A stretch of 64,000 nucleotides of DNA from Zingiber officinale (taxonomy: Eukaryota > Streptophyta > Magnoliopsida > Zingiberales > Zingiberaceae): assembly GCF_018446385.1 (NCBI RefSeq), contig NC_056005.1, positions 59,060,239 through 59,124,238 of the forward strand, written 5' to 3'. Positions within the stretch are counted from its first letter, which is position 1; each line of letters begins with the position of its first letter. Below, in pieces: positions 56,542 through 64,000 of this stretch. Both the position numbers and the translations under genes were made by a program. The notes under the pieces are model-generated. The model saw only the letters and a list, made by a program, of their open reading frames with translations, ran no database searches and had not been told where the DNA came from.

Positions 56542-57477
56542 CTACCGACTCTGAGCAGTTTCTATTCGTTGGCGGATCTTCTGTATAGCTCGGGTGGTAT
56601 CATCAATAAGTTCCGTTCGGAACCCCATTTCCTTCTTTTCACCACTTTCATACCAGCATATAGGGGATCTACACTTCCTCCCATACAGAGCTTCGTAAGG
56701 TGCCATTCTAATAGTAGCATGGTAACTATTATTGTAGGCAAATTCTGCCAGGTATAGATATCGACACCAGTTTCCCTTGAAGTCCAGGGCACAAGCTCTT
56801 AACATATCTTCTAATATTTGGTTCACTCTTTCAGTTTGCCCATCGGTCTGAGGGTGGAAAGCTGTACTAAATAACAACTTCGTGCCGAGGGTCTTCTGAA
56901 CGCACTCCCAAAAGTGTGAAACAAAGCGACCGTCTCTATCAGAAATAATGGTCTTAGGAACACCATGTAGCCGAATGATTTCCTTAACATATAACTGAGC
57001 TAGCTGTTCAGTTGAATAAGTCATTTTGATCACCAAAAAGTGTGTGGACTTCGTTAATCTGTCTACAATCACCCATATAGTGTCATATCCGTTTGTCGTC
57101 CTGGGAAGACCCGAAATGAAATCCATAGAGATTTCTTCCCATTTCCATTCTGGAATTTGGACAGGCTGTAGTAATCCGCCCGGTCTCTGGTGTTCAGCTT
57201 TTACCCTTTGGCAGGTTAGGCAAGTACTAACATACTGAGTCACTTCTCTTTTCATACCAGACCACAAAAATTTCTTTTTCAGGTCCTGGTACATCTTAGT
57301 GGAGCCCGGGTGTATTACATAGGGTGTTGTATGAGCTTCTTCCAGTATTTTCCTTCGCAACTCTAGGTCCTCTGGAATGCATAATCGATCCCTGAGGTAT
57401 AATATCCCGTTGTCCGCGATACGGAACCCGTCATTCTTCCCTTCCAAAGCCTCTTGTTTGATTCTCTGGAGGTTTTG
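56542..57477 (-). pseudogene. GYP-3 integrase, nearly intact
   Basis: 301 codons open from 57447, with upstream in-frame sequence to the COP-2b junction. H2C2 zinc finger: His in TTPYVIHPG and the CLTCQRVKAEHQRPGG cysteines. Catalytic core: ISMDFISGLP (first Asp), IISDRDGRF (second Asp), FHPQTDGQTERVNQILEDML (Glu). AEFAYNNSYHATIRMAPYEALYGRKC follows. All three DDE residues are present. The ORF ends at a TAG at the start of the C-terminal domain. The protein would be truncated and the 5' genes are missing here. Confidence 0.9.
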
Positions 57478-59319
57478 TGTTGGGTTCGTCGGGCCGCGAA
57501 AACCGCTTTTTCACGTCGCGGAAACCCCGAGTCATCCAAAGCCGTAGATCCGTGCAAAGATTCATAAACAAAAATATTTTCGAAAAACTTTTTCTTGTAC
57601 GAGTTTGTAAAACTTTAGATCTACACTAGATGAAAGTTATACCTTCGAAGCGAAGCCCTTCGCTTATCCCGCTCGTCCAAGGGGTTACCGGATCTCTAGA
57701 CCGTCAAGCGCCGGTCCTCTAGAAGTATCCACACGGACACGTAGGTGGAGAAAACCTCACACAAAGGTGTGCTAGCACCTTGGTGAGATTCGGCCAAGCA
57801 AGGAGGAGAGGGAGAGGGAGAGCTTGAGAGGAAGAAGGAGGAAGAGTCACCACCCTTGAATGAAAATGAATTCACACCAAGAAACAAAGTGGCCGGCCAC
57901 TTCACAAAAACTCACAAAATTAATTGCATTAATTGCAATTAATATTAAACCATTAAGAAAGTGGCTTTGTAACTTCCATGAGGTGGCACCCATGATGATG
58001 TGGAACATCATTATTGGTCCACCAAATGCCAACTCACCAATGAGGTGGCAAAAGGTCAAGTCAAAATTGACCTTTGGTCTTCCTTCCCTAGTCAAGTCAA
58101 ACTTGACTCAATCTCTACCATGGTTGATCTAATCCAACCATTTGATTCAAGCTAATTTAATATAATGAATCTAATTCATTAAATTAAATTAATTTAATAA
58201 GTCATAATCTAAATTAGACTCATTAAATACATGAATCAACTTGAGTCGAACTCAAGTTAGCCCAATTAGGATTACTCTTAATCCAATTTGATTTATCAAA
58301 TAAATCTAATCCTCTTGGTTCATCATATGAACCTAATCTCCATCTATTTGTCCTAAGTGTGTGACCCTATAGGTTCTTGTAACGTTAGCAATGCCCTAAA
58401 CCCATTTAGGAGCATAAGTAATGAGCGGTATCTAGCAACACATCATTACTACCCAAGTTACAAGAATGTCGAGATCCGACATCACCTTGTGACTACCAAT
58501 TGTGACTCCTCACAAAATAATGACAAGTGTCCTTCTATCCTAGACATCTAGATTGATCAATATGAGGCATAGACCGTGTCATCCTCTAATCAATCTAAAT
58601 CTTGAACTCCAAGTAGACTCACTCGATCAAATGACCTCAACATCTAATGTTGACTCATTTGGGCATGGCCATGCACTTAGTGGTCTCACTCTATCAAGAA
58701 TACCGATGTCGCTCCCGTCATATGGGAGGGATAGATCCCATCTACATCACTCACATCCCTCTACATAATTCGTTATATACCCAGTAATCGCCTTTATAGT
58801 CCACCCAGATGTTTGACGAAACCAAAGTACATAACTCCTTATGCAGGGATCCATGGTGACTTCAGGTCTAAGGACTAATAGTCATACTAATAGCCACATG
58901 AGAAAGTATATGACACTCATATAACGATCCATGATACTTTCTCATGGCGGGTCATTCAGTATACATTCTCTAATGCATACCCATGTGTTAGCTTGATATC
59001 TCTATATCCATGACTTATGAGATCAAGTCATCGAGCTAACCTACATGCTAGTCTTATTGTATTAACATTGTCCTAGAATGCTAATACTCGACTAGGAATG
59101 ATTTAGAATAGTGTTCCCTATATCATCTCACTATCGATTCAACTAATCGATTGATATAGGTATGAACCTTCTACTCAAGGACGCTATTATACTTAGTCTA
59201 TTTGGCACTAATATAAATAAGTATAATAACCAAACAAATGCCTTTATTAATATACAAGAATATGATATACATGAGTCCATACAATCATCAAATGATTGAC
59301 TCTAGGGCTCTAACTAACA
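57478..59319 (-). repeat. COP-2b 3' LTR
   Basis: 1842 bp, TGTTGGGTTC... to ...CTAACTAACA. It has the same hairpin chain as COP-2a; the stem at 58987-59040 shows a paired change relative to COP-2a. Confidence 0.94.
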
Positions 59320-59404
59320 ATCTCCCACTAGCACTAGTGCCAATCAATATAGGCTCTAAGGCCTAAAGACCTAGTGTGACCATCATGCTTCCTCAAAGCC
59401 TTGG

Positions 59405-59830
59405 TCAAGGGATCCGCAATGTTAGCCTCTGTGGGTACTCCGAAATCTTCACATCTCCTCTATCGATAATCTCTCGAATGAGATGGAAGCGCCGTATGCT
59501 TGGTCCGTTGGTGTGAGCGAGGTTCCTTCGTGCTATAGCTCCATTGTTGTCACAATAGAGCTCAACTGGTCGCGATGCTAGGAACCACCCCAAGTTCGAT
59601 GATGAACTTGCGGATCAGCCTCCTTTGCGCCTCGATGCGGCAAAGAATATACTTTGTAGAATCGCCTCGTATCCGCTTCGAACTCTTCCATGGATCGCAC
59701 CACCATTAATGCAAAATCCGAACCACTGCGATCGGTAATTATCCCGATCGGTCTGATAGCATCACTATAACCCTTTACGGTTAGCTCATCATTGCCTCCA
59801 TATATCAAGAAATATTCTTTAGTCCTTCGT
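59405..59830 (-). pseudogene. COP-2b RNase H
   Basis: 59578-59808 carries IYGGNDELTVKGYSDA (first RNase H Asp); 59405-59593 carries VELYCDNNGAIA and RFHLIREIIDRGDV. The two lie in different frames and several short segments are missing compared with other copia RNase H genes, including the EAEYIA block. Confidence 0.82.
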
Positions 59831-59836
59831 AAGTAC

Positions 59837-61894
59837 TTAAGAATATTCTTGACCGCTATCGATGACTTTCACCTGGACTGATATCTGCTCGTCATGCTCA
59901 AAGCATACGAGACATCGGTCAGTACATAGCATGGCGTACATGATCGATCCTATGGGTGAGGCATAAGGGATCGATCCATGCGGTCTCTCCTCTCTAGAAG
60001 AGGGACTTTGAGTCTTCGAAAGACTCACGCCATGTGACATTGGCAGAAATCCCTTCTTGGAGTTCTGCATGGCAAACCGTAGGAGTACCTTGTCAATGTA
60101 TGTACTCTGACTTAGGCCAAGCAATCTCTTAGATCTATCTCTATAGATTTGTATCCCTAGAATGCGGGATGCCTCACCTAAGTCCTTCATTGAGAAGCAA
60201 CTCCCTAGCCAGGTCTTTGCAGACTGAAGCATAGGGATGTCCTTCCCAATGAGTAGTATGTCATCCACATACAATATGAGGAAGACAACTATGTCCCCTA
60301 CAACCTTCTTGTAGACACAAGGTAATTCTTCATTCTTGATGAAACCAAACTGTTTGATCGCATCATCGAATCGAAGATTCCAGCTCCGAGAAGCTTGCTT
60401 TAGTCCATAAATGGACCTATGCAGCTTGCATACTCTGCTAGTATGCTGGGTATCTACAAAACCCTCAGGTTGTGTCATGTACACATCCTCGAGTAGGTTT
60501 CCATTCAGAAACGCGATTTTGACATCCATCTGCCATATCTCATAGTCATGGTAGGCTGCAATAGCAAGCATGATCCGAATGGACTTAAACATCGCTACTG
60601 GAGAAAAGGTTTCATCATAGTCAATACCATGAATCTGCTTGAAACCTTTAGCTACCAAGCGACCCTTATAGATAGGTCCATCCATGTCAGTCTTTCTCTT
60701 AAAGACCCACTTACACCCAATGGGTTTTACCCCTTCAGGTGGATCAACCAAAGTCCATACTTGGTTGGTGTACATGGATTCCATTTCGGATCTCATGGCT
60801 TCTAGCCATTTCTCGGAATCTGGTCTCATCACAGCTTCCTGATAGGTGGTAGGCTCATCCTCTATGAGCACAATGTCGTCATGGTCAGACAAGAGAAATG
60901 AGTATCTCTCAGGCTGACGACGTACCCTATCAGACCTGCGAAGAGGTATGTCTACTTGAACCGGTTGTTGTTCCTCAACTCCTTGTGGAACAACATCATC
61001 CACAACACTTTGTGGTTCCAGTTCAATTTCCATCGAGGCATTAGTGCTATTGTTCGCATCTTGAACTTCTTCAAGATCGAACGCGCTCCCACTAGTCTTT
61101 CTAGAAACAAAGTCCCTTTCTAGAAAGACCCCAGTCTTTGCCACAACTACCTTGTGCTGACTGGGAATGTAGAAGTAATATCCCTTAGTTTCCTTGGGAT
61201 ATCCGATGAAATAGCACTTGTCGGATTTGGGTCCTAATTTGTCTGAGACTTGACGTCGTACGTAAGCCTCACAACCCCAAATCCTCATGAAAGACACATG
61301 GGCATCTCTCCCAGTCCATATCCTATATGGTGTCTTTATCACGGCCTTTGATGGAACTCGGTTGAGTATGAAAGCTGTCGTGTCTAGAGCATATCCCCAT
61401 AGATATGTCGGAAGATCTGTGTGACTCATCATAGATCGTACCATATCTAATAAGGTATGATTCCTCCTTTCGGATACACCATTCCACTGTGGTGTTCCAG
61501 GAGGAGTGAGTTGAGATAAAATCCCACACTCAGCTAAGTAGTCACGAAACTCATGGCTTAAGTATTCACCACCTCGATCTGATCGAAGTACCTTAATACT
61601 CTTGCCAAGCTGGTTCTGTACTTCATTCTTGAATTCTTTGAACTTTTCAAAGGATTCAGACTTATGTGTCATCAAGTACACATAACCGTATCTACTGAAA
61701 TCATCAGTAAATGTGATGAAGTACCTATAACCGCCTCTAGCAGCAACATTGAAAGGGCCACATACATCACTATGTATGAGTCCTAACAAATCAGTTGCTC
61801 TCTCGCTATGCCCACTAAAGGGCGTCTTGGTCATCTTGCCTCGTAGGCATGACTCGCATATCTCATATGATTCAAAATCAAATGAGTCCAGCAA
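59837..61894 (-). pseudogene. COP-2b integrase and reverse transcriptase, 685-codon open frame
   Basis: The longest frame in the window. From the N-terminus: end of GAG-pre-integrase (CESCLRGKMTKTPFSG), integrase core with LIHSDVCGPF, LRSDRGGEY and SERRNHTLLDM (DDE all present), integrase tail, acidic linker with RRSDRVRRQPERY, then RT with VWTLVDPPEGVKPIG, MDVKIAFLNG, YGLKQASRSW and YVDD at 60260-60271, ending past PYASPIGSIMYAM. The frame is lost near 59900 at small deletions. In RT, Thr of the usual MDVKTAFL is Ile. Confidence 0.9.
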
Positions 61895-61938
61895 ACCATC
61901 CTTATGGAGCTGGGATAAGCGCTTGTCATTTATATGAC

Positions 61939-62280
61939 CTAAGCGGCGAGGTAGGTTTGGTTCATGTCATTTGACTTGAACCTCTTGGTACTAATGTTAT
62001 AGATAGGGCTCTCAAGGTCTAGAATATAGAGTCCGTTTATTAGTGGTGCACTACAATAGAACATATCTTTTAAATAAGCAGAACAACATTTGTCTTTTAT
62101 TATAAAGAGTATCCTTTCTTGTCTAAACAAGAAACTGAAACTATGTTCTTAGTAAGAGCAGGCACATAACAACAATCATCTAAATCTAGTACAAGCCCGG
62201 AGGCGAGATAGTGATAAGTTCCTACAGCAACAATAGCAACCCGTGGTAGCCCCGTCCCTTAGGGTAGCAGTTATTGCGCG
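61939..62280 (-). pseudogene. COP-2b protease and start of GAG-pre-integrase, broken
   Basis: 61939-62130 encodes LYILDLESPIYNISTKRFKSNDMNQTYL, the strand before GAG-pre-integrase. The LWHCRLGH block is shortened at about 61942-61950 relative to COP-2a (32641-32665). The protease body between 62140 and 62280 is out of frame, with a rearranged stretch at 62205-62285. Confidence 0.78.
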
Positions 62281-62283
62281 CGT

Positions 62284-63183
62284 TCAAGTACAAATGTGAG
62301 AAGCACATCCAGTATCTAATACCCATGATGTAGAAATAGATAGATTGACTTCTATAACATATATACCTGAAGTGGAAGTCTCACTTCGCTTCTTCTTAAG
62401 ATCCTCCAAGTATACCTTGCAGTTCCTCTTCCAGTGCCCGGTCTGACCGCAGTGGAAGCAGGTAGCATCCTTGGCGACCCCTCCTTTAGGCTTCAGTGCC
62501 TTGCCTTTGCCCTTGGTTTGGGACTTTCCCTTACCTTTGGGCTTGCCCTTGCCCTTGTGCTTCTGGACCATCAGAATGGGCTTAACCTTCTTAAGGTTAA
62601 TCTCAGCAGTTCGTAACATGCTAAGTAGCTCGGGCAGTGGCTTGTCAATCTCATTCATGTTATATTTGAGAACGAATTGACTATAGCTATCCGGCAAGGA
62701 CTGCAAGATCAAGTCAGTGGCCAGCTCTTGGCCAAGTGGGAACCCCAGTCTTTGTAGGTTCTCTATGTACCCAATCATCTTGAGTACATAAGGACCTACA
62801 GGAGCCCCGTCTGACATCTTGCACTGAAAGAGTGCCTTCGAGATCTCAAATCTCTCATGCCTCGCTTGTCCCTGATATAGTTGGCGAAGATGCTCAACCA
62901 TATCGAAAGCGCCCATCAACTCATGTTGCTTCTGAAGCTCTGAGTTCATGGTCGCGAGCATTAGACAGGACGCATCTAATGCGTCGTCTTGATGCTTCTT
63001 GTAAGCATCTTTGTCAGCTCGCGGGGCATTGGTAGGAGGAGCCTCCGGAATGGGCTGCTCCAGAACGTACACTCCGGTGAGAACTATTCTCAAGTTCCTG
63101 TACCAGTCCAGGAAATTCGCTCCGTTAAGCTTGTCCTTCTCAAGGACAGATCGCAGTGAGAAGGAATTCGTGTTCGACGTCAT
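62284..63183 (-). pseudogene. COP-2b gag with zinc knuckle and protease active site
   Basis: Starts at the ATG at 63181-63183 (MTSNTNSFSLRSVLEKDKL). The capsid region covers about residues 20-190. A Lys/Gly-rich repeat (KGKGKPKGKGKSQTKGKGK) precedes a CCHC knuckle at 62419-62460 (C-FH-C-GQTG-H-WKRN-C). The protease begins with SWVLDTGCASHIC (DTG). This is the most complete copia gag in the window. A short deletion after residue 36 removes the QERKLY-like block present in COP-2a. Frame is lost after the protease motif. Confidence 0.9.
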
Positions 63184-64000
63184 GGTTATCTACAACAGAA
63201 AATTTGCAGAAATAAATATCATATTCTTTAAAACATTTAATAAGGCCTTTAATTAAATGATGCTCCCACTGAATACTATAATTCTTGTGGGACAAGATCC
63301 ACATCATACTAACCCTTGAGTTAGCTTTGGCTAATACGCCCAAGGCTTAGTATGATCGGTAGGTAACGATTACCAATTACATCTCTATGCAACTCTTGTT
63401 TATAGAATAAAATCCTCATTTATATTAAAACTCGAGTTAGCTTTGGCTAATACGCCCGAGAGTTAATATAGATGTGATTTTGACCTATCTTTCCAACTAT
63501 TGGAAGAATGCCTATATTTGACTCGATCGAACCGAGTAACTATGAATACTCAATCTAATTGAGTTTGTATTCACCCATGCGTTGATAGGCGGGACCAAGA
63601 TTGTCCCTCCGTACCCTACCAAGATAATATGTATTGCTCTGCTTTGGCAGATTCAACAATACATGTGATCGAGGTAGTGATAGGTATCACGGCACGGTTA
63701 GGCATTTTAGAGTTGGTTCGATCTAGATCTAATCTAATCGAGAAGGATGCATCTTGTGCATGACTTAAATCTAATCTAATCGCAAGGGTGCATCATGTGC
63801 ACGACTTAGATCTAATCTAATCGTTAAGGCACTAATTAATTAATTAATTATTAAACATGCATCAAATACATAACAATTAATTAATTAATCTATTTGTGAT
63901 TTAGTCATGGCCCTACTACGATCTTCTCAAGCCAATGAGAAGATCGAATGGTCAACCTAGGGTCAACAGCTTCTCCAAGCTCCTCCCTTTGACCACCTTG
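63184..64000 (-). other. COP-2b 5' leader, continues beyond window
   Basis: Noncoding. It repeats the COP-2a leader hairpins at 63305-63354 and 63421-63470, the 41-42-bp array (63722-63830), the TTAATTAA block (63835-63890) and the 11-bp stem around AGCCAA (about 63920-63947). No gene was seen. Confidence 0.8.

Larger units (their letters stand above)
51817..57477 (-). mobile_element. GYP-3: Tekay-like Ty3/gypsy element, 3' half
   Basis: A minus-strand element with 3' LTR 51817-56046 (4230 bp) and pol 56083-57477. Pol is cut at 57477 by COP-2b; the 5' part would lie beyond the window. The order integrase, chromodomain-like tail, short untranslated region with FRGR-like TTCGAGGACGAA, LTR is that of Tekay/Del elements. 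One in-frame stop is the only defect seen in the coding part. Confidence 0.85.
57478..64000 (-). mobile_element. COP-2b: second COP-2 element, 5' end outside window
   Basis: Inserted in GYP-3 between RNase H and integrase. 3' LTR 57478-59319, PPT 59320-59331, pol 59405-62280, gag 62300-63183, leader 63184-64000. It is colinear with COP-2a. The preceding ttttg (57473-57477) should reappear after the 5' LTR outside the window. It lacks the large gag deletion of COP-2a but has its own short losses (59380-60010, 61940-62290). Confidence 0.93.

Overview
The window looks like nuclear DNA of a flowering plant and consists almost entirely of nested LTR retrotransposons. I see no host gene, tRNA, rRNA or CRISPR array. 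Species cannot be read from the sequence. The mix of Ty3/gypsy chromovirus (Tekay/Del-like), SIRE/Maximus-like copia, two other copia families and a CACTA end is typical of gene-poor, probably heavily methylated plant chromatin. Element names below (GYP-1, COP-1 and so on) are local labels.

Layout. The outermost element is GYP-1, a + strand Tekay-like gypsy element. Its 5' end lies before the window. It is visible in three pieces (1-1558, 25168-25584, 46573-48486), followed by its 3' LTR from 48487. Its reverse transcriptase gene is split by COP-1 (1559-25167, +, TSD atgtg/acgtg). Its RNase H gene is split by SIR-1 (25585-46572, +, TSD gaaga).

COP-1 carries four later insertions. GYP-2 (3608-11691, -, TSD gttct) and a COP-2 solo LTR (11807-13480, TSD tcgcc) sit in its 5' LTR. 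A COP-1-family solo LTR (17069-20978, -, TSD agatg) sits in pol, and that LTR is itself split by a SIRE-like solo LTR, SIR-2 (17378-18860, TSD gcaac). SIR-1 contains a complete COP-2 element in gag (COP-2a, 28330-36988, -, TSD acttc) and a COP-2 solo LTR (42291-44256, TSD ttaaa). In the GYP-1 3' LTR lie a GYP-3-family LTR fragment (50863-51687, +), a CACTA end (51688-51816), the 3' half of GYP-3 (51817-57477, -), and a second COP-2 element (COP-2b, 57478 to beyond the window, -).

State of the genes. Every polyprotein is broken. Most breaks in GYP-1, COP-1 and SIR-1 are single nonsense codons, typically TAG where the family has CAG, as expected from deamination of methylated cytosine. The best preserved reading frames are the GYP-3 integrase (301 codons) and the COP-2b integrase-RT (685 codons). 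LTR divergence by eye falls in the order expected from nesting: about 7% for SIR-1, about 3-4% for COP-1, and only a few substitutions for COP-2a.

Most notable. The COP-2 LTR and 5' leader are a chain of perfect stem-loops, many with 3-base loops. Several stems show paired changes between copies that keep them complementary. The COP-1 LTR shows a weaker version of the same thing. Other unusual structures are a diverged array with about 146-bp spacing inside the GYP-3 LTR, and a loss of the middle base of CAG/CTG confined to certain stretches.
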